A DNA stretch of 64,000 nucleotides from Anoxybacteroides voinovskiense (GTDB lineage Bacteria > Bacillota > Bacilli > Bacillales > Anoxybacillaceae). The notes under the pieces were generated by a model, which worked only from the letters and a program-made list of their open reading frames with translations, was not told the DNA's origin and made no database searches. Where the stretch lies: positions 124,001-188,000 of the forward strand of contig NZ_JACIDE010000002.1 of NCBI RefSeq assembly GCF_014196205.1, in the 5' to 3' direction. The translations under genes and the position numbers were made by a program. Positions 1-7,711 of the stretch are shown here, piece by piece; the first letter of the stretch is position 1, and every line of letters starts with the position of its first letter.

Positions 1-72
1 TTGTTAGCGCAATACGAATTAACGGACAAGCAAAAAAAATGGCTCGAAGAATTTCAAAAAAACGAACGGTAA
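1..72 (+). CDS. trmD: tRNA (guanine-N1)-methyltransferase, C-terminal end only
   Basis: Only the last 23 codons and the TAA stop of a gene that begins before the window are present. The tail (ELTDKQKKWLEEF near its end) has the charged helical look of the TrmD C-terminus, and trmD directly precedes rplS in Bacillus. TrmD methylates G37 of tRNAs next to the anticodon and so prevents frameshifting. The call rests on gene order plus this short tail. No catalytic residues are visible here. Confidence 0.72.
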   Translation: MLAQYELTDKQKKWLEEFQKNER

Positions 73-75
73 CTA

Positions 76-107
76 TTGCATACGATACCCCTTTATGCTA
101 GTATAAT
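76..107 (+). promoter_or_regulatory. Candidate SigA promoter of rplS
   Basis: A consensus -10 hexamer TATAAT lies at 102-107. The best upstream element is TTGCAT at 76-81, giving a 20-bp spacer, which is longer than ideal, so the -35 assignment is weak. The site sits between the trmD stop and the rplS leader and would let rplS be transcribed separately from the upstream genes. Confidence 0.5.
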
Positions 108-113
108 CTTTGT

Positions 114-170
114 GACTTAGGCTTAAGTCGTTAAAACGATGTTCCGCTGCTAATCATTAGTATGAGCATC
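114..170 (+). promoter_or_regulatory. rplS (L19) structured mRNA leader
   Basis: Two hairpins are visible. The first is GACTTA (114-119) with TAAGTC (124-129). The second is a larger arm, GATGTTC (138-144) with GAGCATC (164-170), enclosing CTAA (150-153) with TTAG (157-160). The structure ends just before the AAGGAG ribosome-binding site at 177-182. Position and layout match the L19 leader family known in Firmicutes, which is thought to give autogenous control by L19. I assign the family by position and hairpin pattern, not by a covariance search. Confidence 0.65.
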
Positions 171-190
171 TGTTGGAAGGAGTGGAAACG

Positions 191-535
191 ATGCATCATT
201 TAATTCAGGAAATCACAAAAGAGCAATTGCGAACAGATTTACCTGACTTCCGCCCTGGTGACACAGTGCGCGTTCACGTCAAAGTTGTCGAAGGAAACCG
301 TGAACGGATTCAGGTATTCGAAGGCGTTGTAATTAAACGCCGCGGTGCAGGTGTAAGCGAAACGTTTACCGTTCGTAAAGTGTCTTACGGTGTAGGTGTA
401 GAGCGTACATTCCCTGTGCACACACCAAAAATCGCAAAATTAGAAGTTGTTCGCCGCGGTAAAGTCCGTCGTGCAAAACTTTACTACTTGCGTCAACTTC
501 GTGGGAAAGCTGCCCGCATCAAAGAAATTCGCTAA
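191..535 (+). CDS. rplS: 50S ribosomal protein L19
   Basis: A 114-residue protein that matches bacterial L19 throughout, with the family's [17 protein letters not shown] block near the start and [10 protein letters not shown] in the middle. L19 sits at the 30S-50S interface of the ribosome. I chose the ATG at 191, not an in-frame TTG at 173, because AAGGAG at 177-182 lies 8 nt before it and the family begins with M-x-x-L-I. A structured leader precedes the gene and a strong terminator follows, so it is probably a single transcription unit under L19 feedback. Confidence 0.97.
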   Translation: MHHLIQEITKEQLRTDLPDFRPGDTVRVHVKVVEGNRERIQVFEGVVIKRRGAGVSETFTVRKVSYGVGVERTFPVHTPKIAKLEVVRRGKVRRAKLYYLRQLRGKAARIKEIR

Positions 536-543
536 AGAAAGAC

Positions 544-573
544 AAGGAGCTTGGAGTTCAAGCTCCTTTTTTC
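544..573 (+). terminator. Intrinsic terminator after rplS
   Basis: Perfect 8-bp stem GGAGCTTG (546-553) with CAAGCTCC (559-566), 5-nt loop, followed by a run of T from 567. A classic Rho-independent terminator. Confidence 0.92.
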
Positions 574-633
574 TAATACGAGGAAACGACGAAATGGACG
601 TTTCTCCATTTTGAACATGTAGGTGGGAGAAGG

Positions 634-1185
634 ATGGAAAAGAAAAAAAACGAAACGTGGGAATGGCTGAAAGCGATCGTCATCGCTGTACTTCTTGCTG
701 GAGGAATCCGCTATTTTATTTTTGCGCCGATTATTGTTGACGGGCTATCGATGATGCCAACCCTTCATGATCACGACCGAATGATTGTCAACAAGCTTGC
801 GTACAAAATTGGTGAACCACACCGGTTTGATATTATCGTGTTTCATGCGGAAGAAGGGAAAGATTATATTAAACGGGTCATCGGCTTGCCAGGCGATCAT
901 ATCGAATATAAAGACGATACGTTATATGTCAATGGAAAAGCGTATAAAGAACCGTATTTAGATGAATATAAAAAACAGCTAGTAGACGGACCGCTCACCG
1001 AGTCGTTTACACTTGAAGAAATTACGGGCAGAAAAACCGTTCCGAAAGGCTATTTGTTTGTAATGGGCGATAACCGGCGCTTTAGCAAAGACAGCCGGCA
1101 TATTGGCTTTATCCCAATGGAAAAAGTCGTAGGGAGAGCGAGCATTGTATACTGGCCGCTTTCGGATGCCCGCATGATGAAATAA
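634..1185 (+). CDS. lepB: Type I signal peptidase
   Basis: A 183-residue membrane-anchored serine protease that removes signal peptides from secreted preproteins on the outer face of the membrane. One N-terminal transmembrane helix (about residues 13-31) is followed by the SMMPT box with catalytic Ser39 and the YIKRVIGLPGD box with general-base Lys80. The MGDNRxxSxDSR box near residue 145 completes the family signature. The size fits the short Bacillus Sip/P-type enzymes. B. subtilis has no signal peptidase gene between rplS and rbgA, so the locus differs from that model. A GGGAG motif precedes the ATG. Confidence 0.95.
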   Translation: MEKKKNETWEWLKAIVIAVLLAGGIRYFIFAPIIVDGLSMMPTLHDHDRMIVNKLAYKIGEPHRFDIIVFHAEEGKDYIKRVIGLPGDHIEYKDDTLYVNGKAYKEPYLDEYKKQLVDGPLTESFTLEEITGRKTVPKGYLFVMGDNRRFSKDSRHIGFIPMEKVVGRASIVYWPLSDARMMK

Positions 1186-1198
1186 GTAGGTGAATGCA

Positions 1199-2044
1199 AT
1201 GACCATTCAATGGTTTCCTGGCCATATGGCAAAAGCGAAACGAGAAGTGCAAGAAAAACTAAAGCTGATTGATGTCGTCTTCGAACTGTTAGATGCACGT
1301 ATTCCGCTTTCGTCACGAAATCCGATGATTGACGAAATTTTAACGAACAAGCCGCGCATTATTTTGCTCAATAAAGCGGATATGGCGGACGAAAAAGTAA
1401 CAAACGAATGGATTTCGTTTTTTGCCGAGCAAGGATTGCAGGCCATTGCGATTGACTCGCAAGCAGGGACAGGCATGAAACAAATCGTTGCGGCGGCGAA
1501 AGAAATGACGAAAGAAAAGTTTTTAAAAATGGCGGCAAAAGGGATTAAAAATCCACGCCCGTTGCGCGCGCTAATCGTCGGTATCCCGAACGTCGGCAAA
1601 TCGACGCTCATTAACCGACTTGCCGGCAAACATATCGCCAAAACAGGCGATAAGCCAGGGGTAACAAAAGCACAACAATGGATTAAAGTCGGAAAGGAAA
1701 TGGAGCTATTAGATACGCCAGGGATTTTATGGCCGAAGTTTGAAGACGAAGAAGTTGGCTTGAAACTGGCGACAACCGGCGCAATTAAAGATACGATTTT
1801 AAATTTGCAAGACGTTGCCGTGTATGCGCTCCGCTTTTTATCCGAGCACTATCCAGCACGTTTAAAAGAGCGCTATTCGCTTACGGACATTCCAGACGAC
1901 ATCGTCGAGTTGTTTGACGCCATCGGCAAACGCCGCGGCTGCCTTACAAGCGGCGGAGCGGTCGATTACGATAAAGTGGCGGAACTTGTCCTTCGCGATA
2001 TCCGAACAGAAAAACTCGGCCGCCTCAGCTTTGAGAAACCGTAA
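1199..2044 (+). CDS. rbgA: Ribosome biogenesis GTPase RbgA (YlqF)
   Basis: A circularly permuted GTPase required for late assembly of the 50S subunit. The G4 motif NKAD (58-61) comes before G1 GIPNVGKS (128-135) and G3 DTPG (172-175), the hallmark order of the YlqF/YawG family. The C-terminal region after about 190 corresponds to the RNA-binding domain. The start is the ATG at 1199, with AGGTGA at 1188-1193. A GTG at 1190 is in frame, but it lies inside that ribosome-binding site and would add three residues absent from the family. A terminator overlaps the end of the gene. Confidence 0.96.
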   Translation: MTIQWFPGHMAKAKREVQEKLKLIDVVFELLDARIPLSSRNPMIDEILTNKPRIILLNKADMADEKVTNEWISFFAEQGLQAIAIDSQAGTGMKQIVAAAKEMTKEKFLKMAAKGIKNPRPLRALIVGIPNVGKSTLINRLAGKHIAKTGDKPGVTKAQQWIKVGKEMELLDTPGILWPKFEDEEVGLKLATTGAIKDTILNLQDVAVYALRFLSEHYPARLKERYSLTDIPDDIVELFDAIGKRRGCLTSGGAVDYDKVAELVLRDIRTEKLGRLSFEKP

Positions 2045-2074
2045 AGCCCGAACAAACCGGGCTTTATTTTTTTT
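2043..2074 (+). terminator. Intrinsic terminator after rbgA
   Basis: AAAGCCCG (2043-2050) pairs with CGGGCTTT (2058-2065) across a 7-nt loop and is followed by a T-rich run. The stem begins within the TAA stop codon of rbgA. Confidence 0.9.
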
Positions 2075-2115
2075 ATGAATGTGCCGATATAAAAAATAGA
2101 AAGGAACGAGCTTCA

Positions 2116-2877
2116 ATGAAACGCACGGTAAAAGAAATCGAACAACTATTACTAACATTAGACGAAACTCATCCGCTTTTTCAAGAAATCGCTTGTGATG
2201 AACGAAAAAGTGTACAAAAGCTGTTGGCTCGCTGGCGAAAGCAAAAAGAAAATGCTGAGAAAGAGCGAGTGCAGTGGGAACAAATGTCGCAATATGAGCA
2301 ATCGCTTTATACGAAAGGAATTACTTCGATTGCCGGCATCGACGAAGCAGGGCGGGGACCGCTTGCTGGTCCGGTTGTCGCGGCTGCGGTAATATTGCCA
2401 CAAGATGCGTATTTGCCTGGGTTAAACGACTCCAAAAAGCTATCAGAAGCAAAACGGGAAACGTTGTTTACCCAAATTCAAGCGACCGCGATTTCGATTG
2501 GTGTTGGAATTGTGTCAGCGAAAGAAATTGACGAACTTAACATTTATCAAGCAGCGAAAAAAGCGATGGTACAAGCGGTTGAGCAACTCACGCCAAAACC
2601 GGAGTATTTGCTTATTGATGCGATGGAACTTCCGCTTGCCATTCCACAACAAAGCCTTATTAAAGGGGATGCGAACAGCGTTTCGATTGCGGCAGCTTCC
2701 GTTGTGGCGAAAGTAACGCGTGATACCATCATGAAACAGCTTGGCGCGCAATATCCGCAATACGGGTTTGAGAAACATATGGGCTATGGGACGGAATACC
2801 ATTTACAAGCGATTCGCACATACGGGGTTACCGAGCACCACCGCCGTTCGTTTTCGCCGGTGAGAGAACTAGTATAA
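2116..2877 (+). CDS. rnhB: Ribonuclease HII
   Basis: A 253-residue RNase HII, which cleaves RNA in RNA-DNA hybrids and at single misincorporated ribonucleotides. The [14 protein letters not shown] box carries catalytic Asp76-Glu77. A further acidic residue lies in LLIDAM, and the [14 protein letters not shown] and HMGYGT blocks follow. The roughly 70 N-terminal residues before the catalytic domain are the extension usual in Bacillus RNase HII. The gene stands between the rbgA terminator and ylqG. Confidence 0.96.
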   Translation: MKRTVKEIEQLLLTLDETHPLFQEIACDERKSVQKLLARWRKQKENAEKERVQWEQMSQYEQSLYTKGITSIAGIDEAGRGPLAGPVVAAAVILPQDAYLPGLNDSKKLSEAKRETLFTQIQATAISIGVGIVSAKEIDELNIYQAAKKAMVQAVEQLTPKPEYLLIDAMELPLAIPQQSLIKGDANSVSIAAASVVAKVTRDTIMKQLGAQYPQYGFEKHMGYGTEYHLQAIRTYGVTEHHRRSFSPVRELV

Positions 2878-2935
2878 GGCGCCATTCTTCGCAAATCTTT
2901 GCGCAAGTTTTGTGATAGAGAGGAAGTGGGAGACG

Positions 2936-4192
2936 ATGATTCCACGGATTGACGGCTTGATGGAACAGCGTTGGCCAGCGGTGGCTAGCACTTTGCAAAA
3001 TGGTCAAGTCGTCTACGGAAAAGTAGAAAAAATCGGAGCGAACGGGATGGCGTTTGTAAGAATTGGTGGGGAGCTGATGGAAGCCGAGATACAGACGCCG
3101 CTGCAAGCTGGTCAATTTTATTCGTTTCAAGTCACGAAAAAAGAAGACACGATCGTTCTTAAACGGTTAGCTAGTGAACGAAACGAAGCAACGATTGAGC
3201 AGACGGCAACACAACTAGTGAACAAATGGCGGCTTTCTCGTGAAATGGAACCGCTCCTTCGTTTTTTGTTGCAAAAGCAACTGCCTTTTACGAAAGCAGA
3301 AGCGGTTCAAGCGGAAAAATGGCTGTTAGCCACACCGGAAAAAGACGTCAACTTTCGCGCGTTGCAAATGATGTTTACGAATCGTCTACCAGTGACAGAA
3401 ACAGTCTTCTTCGCCTTAAAAGCAGTGCAAAGCCCGGAACCGCTTGCAGCGCAGCTCCTTCATTTACAGCGCTCCCTGCAAATGAGTCCAAAACAGTCGC
3501 TATCAGAAGGGCAACAATTGCTTCTTCACGAGCTAGAGCGGATGAGTCATTTTTTATTAGACGACAAAGGCGGAAATGAACTGCCGCAATTAGTTGCTAA
3601 ACATATGAAATCGTTAGTCAAATCACTCGGGTTGGAGTACGAAGCGAGCATAGCCAAAAACGCGCAAACTTCCCAAACGCTCGAAAGCTTGAAACCGCTT
3701 TTGTTGCGCGCAAAACAAGAAACTAATGACGAAACGTTAACAAAACAAATCGATACACTTATTCATCGTTTGACCGGTCAACAGTTGCTTTCCCATGAAC
3801 AAGGCCCTATCCAACCGTTAGTTATTCAACTGCCGTTTCTTTTCGGAGAGCAGACGGACGTCACCATCCATTGGCAAACGCGAAAAAAACAAACCGGTGA
3901 GCTTGATCCGCACTATTGTCGGTTATTGTTTTATTTACAGCTTCCTACCCTAAAAGAAATCGCGCTCGATGTCCGTATTCAACATAGCGTCGTTCATGTT
4001 TCGATATGGAACGATATGCCACAGCTGGAGCATTTCGTCGCGCTTATGCAGCCGTTGTTGAAAGAACGGCTTGCGTCTTTTGGCTATACACTGTCGACGG
4101 TTAAAGTTAACAGAGCGCCAGAAAAAAGAGGGCGTGATGAATTATTTTTACGAGTATTGAATAATTATTCGGGGGTAGACTATCGCATATGA
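2936..4192 (+). CDS. ylqG: YlqG-like protein with FliK-like C-terminal domain
   Basis: A 418-residue protein without signal peptide or membrane segment. The N-terminal 80 residues look like a small beta domain (NGQVVYGKVEKI, ELMEAEIQTPLQAGQFYSFQV), and the middle is helical. The last 110 residues (LFYLQLPTLKEIALDVRIQ, then LKERLASFGYTLSTV) resemble the FliK/Flg_hook C-terminal domain. The stop overlaps the start of ylqH by ATGA, so the two are translationally coupled. Start: ATG at 2936 rather than GTG at 2912, because of the GTGGGAG just upstream. Its function is not established. The FliK relationship is my inference from pattern and partner. Confidence 0.75.
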   Translation: MIPRIDGLMEQRWPAVASTLQNGQVVYGKVEKIGANGMAFVRIGGELMEAEIQTPLQAGQFYSFQVTKKEDTIVLKRLASERNEATIEQTATQLVNKWRLSREMEPLLRFLLQKQLPFTKAEAVQAEKWLLATPEKDVNFRALQMMFTNRLPVTETVFFALKAVQSPEPLAAQLLHLQRSLQMSPKQSLSEGQQLLLHELERMSHFLLDDKGGNELPQLVAKHMKSLVKSLGLEYEASIAKNAQTSQTLESLKPLLLRAKQETNDETLTKQIDTLIHRLTGQQLLSHEQGPIQPLVIQLPFLFGEQTDVTIHWQTRKKQTGELDPHYCRLLFYLQLPTLKEIALDVRIQHSVVHVSIWNDMPQLEHFVALMQPLLKERLASFGYTLSTVKVNRAPEKRGRDELFLRVLNNYSGVDYRI

Positions 4193-4464
4193 ACGAAAAA
4201 AGAAAACAAGCCGTTGCTTTAGCGTACAACCCTCAAGAACATATCGCACCTGTCGTTGTCGCGAAAGGAAAAGGGCAGGTGGCAGAACAAGTCATTGCCA
4301 TCGCCAAAGCGAATGGTATTCCGATTCAAGAAGACCCGTCGCTTGTTCAATTGTTAAGCGAACTAGAAATAAATGAGGCGATTCCAGAACAGCTATATAA
4401 AGTCGTTGCCGAGCTGTTTGCATTCGTTTATCAACTCGAACGGACGCTTCGCGAGAAAAAGTAG
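4189..4464 (+). CDS. ylqH: FlhB C-terminal-like export switch protein
   Basis: A 91-residue soluble protein that aligns along its length with the part of FlhB after the autocleavage site. AVALAYN, APVVVAKGKG and INEAIPEQLYKVVAELFAFVYQL match AVALKYE, APIVVAKGVD and IGDAIPEQFFKAVAEILAYVYRL of the flhB product in this window. It lacks the NPTH cleavage motif and the membrane domain, so it looks like a free copy of the cleaved FlhB tail. Such proteins (YlqH; FlhX in Helicobacter) belong to the EscU/YscU switch family. The ATG overlaps the ylqG stop. Confidence 0.88.
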   Translation: MNEKRKQAVALAYNPQEHIAPVVVAKGKGQVAEQVIAIAKANGIPIQEDPSLVQLLSELEINEAIPEQLYKVVAELFAFVYQLERTLREKK

Positions 4465-4467
4465 CGG

Positions 4468-4500
4468 GTTGTTTTCTTTAGAAAACAACTCTTCTTTGTT
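4468..4500 (+). terminator. AT-rich hairpin, probable terminator after ylqH
   Basis: Perfect 9-bp repeat GTTGTTTTC (4468-4476) with GAAAACAAC (4481-4489) and a TTTA loop, followed by a pyrimidine-rich tail. The stem is weak in GC, so termination may be partial. Confidence 0.6.
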
Positions 4501-4532
4501 ATAAGAATTTTTTTGATTTTATGTCGAAATGG

Positions 4533-4562
4533 TAGACAATATGGAAACTCACATTATACAAT
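4533..4562 (+). promoter_or_regulatory. Candidate SigA promoter of sucCD
   Basis: TAGACA (4533-4538) and TACAAT (4557-4562) each match the consensus hexamers at five of six positions, with an 18-bp spacer. The transcription start would fall near 4569, inside the candidate cre site that follows. Confidence 0.5.
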
Positions 4563-4575
4563 GAAAGCGCTAGTA
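4562..4575 (+). promoter_or_regulatory. Candidate cre (CcpA) operator at the sucC promoter
   Basis: The 14-mer beginning TGAAAGCGCT fits the catabolite responsive element consensus TGWNANCGNTNWCA except at two positions in its right half. It lies directly after the -10 region, where CcpA binding would block transcription. Glucose repression of a TCA-cycle gene is expected biology, but the site is identified by eye only. Confidence 0.5.
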
Positions 4576-4600
4576 CTTTTTATACATAGGAGGATGGGAT

Positions 4601-5761
4601 ATGAATATTCATGAGTATCAAGGCAAAGAGATCCTCAGAAGCTATGGGGTTGCCGTACCGAACGGCCGCGTGGCGTTTACCGTGGAAGAAGCGGTAGAAG
4701 CAGCGAAAGAATTAGGTAGCGCCGTTTGCGTTGTCAAAGCGCAAATCCATGCTGGCGGTCGTGGAAAAGCTGGAGGGGTAAAAGTTGCAAAAAGCTTGGA
4801 AGAAGTTCGTACATACGCAAGCGAACTGTTAGGAAAAGTGCTTGTTACGCACCAAACAGGTCCAGAAGGAAAAGAAGTGAAGCGCTTACTGATTGAAGAA
4901 GGTTGCGATATTAAGAAAGAATATTACATCGGCTTAGTCGTTGATCGCGCAACTTCTCGTGTAGTGCTAATGGGTTCCGAAGAAGGCGGAACGGAAATTG
5001 AAGAAGTGGCAGCGAAAACGCCGGAGAAAATTTTTAAAGAATACATCGACCCAGCGGTAGGATTGCAAGCGTTCCAAGCGCGCCGCATGGCGTTCAACAT
5101 TAACATTCCAAAAGAGCTAGTCAACCAAGCGGTCAAATTCATGATGGGCTTATATCAAGTATTTGTCGACAAAGACTGCTCGATCGCGGAAATCAACCCA
5201 CTTGTCGTGACAGGCGACGGCAAAGTGATGGCGCTAGATGCGAAATTAAACTTCGACTCTAACGCGTTATATCGTCATAAAGACGTGCTCGAATATCGCG
5301 ACTTAGACGAAGAAGATCCGAAAGAAATCGAAGCATCGAAATACGACTTAAACTATATCGCCTTAGACGGAAATATCGGCTGCATGGTCAACGGTGCTGG
5401 CCTTGCGATGGCAACGATGGACATTATTAAATATTATGGCGGCGAACCAGCCAACTTCTTGGACGTCGGCGGCGGTGCGACAGCTGAAAAAGTAACGGAA
5501 GCGTTCAAAATCATTTTATCGGATGAGAACGTTAAAGGTATTTTCGTGAACATTTTCGGCGGCATTATGAAATGTGACGTTATCGCGAGCGGCATTGTCG
5601 AAGCAACGAAGCAAGTCGGCCTTGAACTTCCGCTTGTCGTCCGTTTAGAAGGGACAAACGTGGAGTTAGGGAAAAAGATTTTAGAAGAATCTGGCTTAAA
5701 CATTGTTGCGGCTGAATCGATGGCAGATGGCGCACAAAAAATTGTCGAGCTAGTACGTTAA
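4601..5761 (+). CDS. sucC: Succinyl-CoA ligase (ADP-forming), beta subunit
   Basis: The 386-residue beta subunit of succinyl-CoA synthetase, which couples succinyl-CoA cleavage to nucleotide triphosphate formation in the TCA cycle. The N-terminal half is an ATP-grasp fold ([17 protein letters not shown] start, [15 protein letters not shown] loop, AEINPLVV metal-binding segment). The C-terminal half is the CoA-ligase domain ([25 protein letters not shown]). AGGAGG precedes the ATG. It forms an operon with sucD 17 bp downstream, led by the candidate promoter and cre site above. Confidence 0.97.
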   Translation: MNIHEYQGKEILRSYGVAVPNGRVAFTVEEAVEAAKELGSAVCVVKAQIHAGGRGKAGGVKVAKSLEEVRTYASELLGKVLVTHQTGPEGKEVKRLLIEEGCDIKKEYYIGLVVDRATSRVVLMGSEEGGTEIEEVAAKTPEKIFKEYIDPAVGLQAFQARRMAFNINIPKELVNQAVKFMMGLYQVFVDKDCSIAEINPLVVTGDGKVMALDAKLNFDSNALYRHKDVLEYRDLDEEDPKEIEASKYDLNYIALDGNIGCMVNGAGLAMATMDIIKYYGGEPANFLDVGGGATAEKVTEAFKIILSDENVKGIFVNIFGGIMKCDVIASGIVEATKQVGLELPLVVRLEGTNVELGKKILEESGLNIVAAESMADGAQKIVELVR

Positions 5762-5778
5762 GAAGGCGAGGGAGAAGA

Positions 5779-6681
5779 ATGAGCGTTTTTATTAATAAAG
5801 ACACAAAAGTCATCGTGCAAGGAATTACAGGGTCACAAGGGTTGTTCCATACGAAACAAATGTTAGAATATGGAACGAAAATTGTCGGTGGAGTTACTCC
5901 AGGAAAAGGCGGCACAGAAATTGAAGGCGTTCCAGTATTTGACACCGTTTCTGAAGCGGTAGAAAAAACAGGGGCGAACGCTTCTGTTATTTACGTTCCA
6001 CCAGCGTTTGCGGCAGATGCGATTATGGAAGCGGTGGACGCAGGCTTAGACCTTGTTGTGTGTATTACGGAAGGGATTCCTGTTCTTGACATGGTGAAAG
6101 TGAAACGATACATGGAAGGAAAGAAAACGCGCCTAATCGGCCCGAACTGCCCTGGTGTCATTACACCAGAAGAATGCAAAATCGGCATTATGCCTGGCTA
6201 CATTCATAAAAAAGGGCACGTCGGCATCGTTTCGCGCTCTGGTACGTTAACGTACGAAGCAGTCCATCAATTAACACAAGCTGGCATCGGTCAATCGACA
6301 GCGGTTGGTATCGGTGGTGACCCAGTCAACGGTACGAACTTCATCGACGTCTTAAAAGCGTTTAATGAAGACGAAGAAACGTATGCCGTCATTATGATTG
6401 GCGAAATCGGCGGTACGGCAGAAGAAGAAGCAGCGGAATGGGTAAAAGCGAACATGAAAAAGCCAGTTGTCGGCTTTATTGGCGGGCAAACAGCCCCTCC
6501 AGGAAAACGAATGGGACATGCTGGTGCGATCATCTCCGGCGGAAAAGGAACGGCTGCGGAAAAAATTAAGAAAATGAACGAATGCGGCATTAAAGTAGCA
6601 GAAACACCTGCTGTGATTGGCGAAACGTTAATTGCTGTGTTAAAAGAGCAAGGTCTTTACGAAAAATGTAAAACACATTAA
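5779..6681 (+). CDS. sucD: Succinyl-CoA ligase (ADP-forming), alpha subunit
   Basis: The 300-residue alpha subunit. The N-terminal Rossmann domain binds CoA ([16 protein letters not shown]). The phosphohistidine loop [13 protein letters not shown] contains His247, which carries the phosphate between the active sites. It pairs with SucC, and its strict proximity supports a two-gene operon ending at the terminator just downstream. Confidence 0.97.
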   Translation: MSVFINKDTKVIVQGITGSQGLFHTKQMLEYGTKIVGGVTPGKGGTEIEGVPVFDTVSEAVEKTGANASVIYVPPAFAADAIMEAVDAGLDLVVCITEGIPVLDMVKVKRYMEGKKTRLIGPNCPGVITPEECKIGIMPGYIHKKGHVGIVSRSGTLTYEAVHQLTQAGIGQSTAVGIGGDPVNGTNFIDVLKAFNEDEETYAVIMIGEIGGTAEEEAAEWVKANMKKPVVGFIGGQTAPPGKRMGHAGAIISGGKGTAAEKIKKMNECGIKVAETPAVIGETLIAVLKEQGLYEKCKTH

Positions 6682-6688
6682 TCGAATC

Positions 6689-6715
6689 CGTCCCGCGTGA
6701 TGCGGGACGATTTTT
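6689..6715 (+). terminator. Intrinsic terminator after sucD
   Basis: CGTCCCGC (6689-6696) pairs with GCGGGACG (6702-6709) across a 5-nt loop, followed by TTTTT. Confidence 0.9.
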
Positions 6716-6742
6716 CCATTTTATAAAAGAAAGGAAGATTCG

Positions 6743-7624
6743 ATGTATTCATCTGTCCGGGAACGGTTAATTCATCTTCATCATTGCCGTGGTGTCGGCT
6801 GGAAAACAATCGACGAATTATTACGTATTGACCCAACACTTTCCTCTTTTTTTTCTCTTCCTGCTTCCACGATGTCGATTTTTCCCGAACGAAATTCTTC
6901 GTTTTTCCAAGATTTACATTCCCCTGTTATCAAAAGTATGATAAAAACATATAAGGATAAACATATTCATGTTATTACGATTTTCGATGACGGTTACCCG
7001 AACTGGCTAAAGCATATTTTTCAGCCACCGTGGGTGCTGTATGCAAAAGGAAAACTAGAATGGCTTTCGGGCATGAAAATGATTAGCGTCGTTGGTACGA
7101 GGCAGCCGACAGCCGAAGGGATTCGCGCGTTAAAGACGATCCTTCCGCCCCTTATTCAAGCAGGATGGACGATCGTCAGCGGCCTTGCGTTAGGTATTGA
7201 TACCGCAGTACATGAACTAACGGTTGAACAACACGGAAAGACGATTGCCGTCATCGCAGGGGGAATAGAGCATATTTATCCGAAGCAAAATCGTGCGCTC
7301 GCAGAACAGTTAATGCACGACCATCTGATTCTTTCGGAATATCCGCCGCAAACGAAACCACAAAAATGGCAGTTTCCGTTGCGAAACCGTATCATTAGCG
7401 GTTTATCGCTCGGGACGGTCGTCGTACAAGCGAAAGAAAAAAGCGGCTCGCTCATTACCGCCTCTCTTGCCTTGGAGCAAGGGAGAGAAGTATTTGCTGT
7501 GCCTGGTTCGATTTTTTTAGAGCAGGCAAACGGAACGAATAAACTGATTCAACAAGGAGCAAAACTTGTTCGAACGGCGCAAGATATTATGGAAGAATTC
7601 GAACATATATTTCCAATAAGATAA
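6743..7624 (+). CDS. dprA: DNA processing protein DprA (Smf)
   Basis: A 293-residue protein that binds incoming single-stranded DNA during natural transformation and loads RecA. An N-terminal helix-rich part (about 1-75) precedes the extended Rossmann domain with SVVGTRQPTAEG, the SGLALGIDTAVH phosphate loop and AGGIEHIYPKQN. KSGSLITASLALEQGREVFAVPG near the end is a strong family signature. The length fits B. subtilis DprA. The gene lies between sucD and topA as in Bacillus, which hints that competence machinery exists but does not prove it is used. Confidence 0.95.
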   Translation: MYSSVRERLIHLHHCRGVGWKTIDELLRIDPTLSSFFSLPASTMSIFPERNSSFFQDLHSPVIKSMIKTYKDKHIHVITIFDDGYPNWLKHIFQPPWVLYAKGKLEWLSGMKMISVVGTRQPTAEGIRALKTILPPLIQAGWTIVSGLALGIDTAVHELTVEQHGKTIAVIAGGIEHIYPKQNRALAEQLMHDHLILSEYPPQTKPQKWQFPLRNRIISGLSLGTVVVQAKEKSGSLITASLALEQGREVFAVPGSIFLEQANGTNKLIQQGAKLVRTAQDIMEEFEHIFPIR

Positions 7625-7641
7625 AATTTTTCACATCATGT

Positions 7642-7670
7642 TTGACAAATGCCTATGTAATCATTAATAA
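7642..7670 (+). promoter_or_regulatory. Candidate promoter of topA
   Basis: A consensus -35 TTGACA sits at 7642-7647. The -10 is ambiguous in the run of TAATAA repeats that follows (TAATAA at 7665-7670 gives a 17-bp spacer). The -35 is convincing, the -10 is not. Confidence 0.42.
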
Positions 7671-7711
7671 TAATGAAGATTTTAATTTTACCTCTTAAGG
7701 GAGGATTAAGT

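Noticed and set aside
5580-5945. Minus-strand open frames across sucC-sucD, polC and other core genes
   Set aside because: They are antisense shadows produced by the codon bias of highly conserved + strand genes and lack ribosome-binding sites and motifs.
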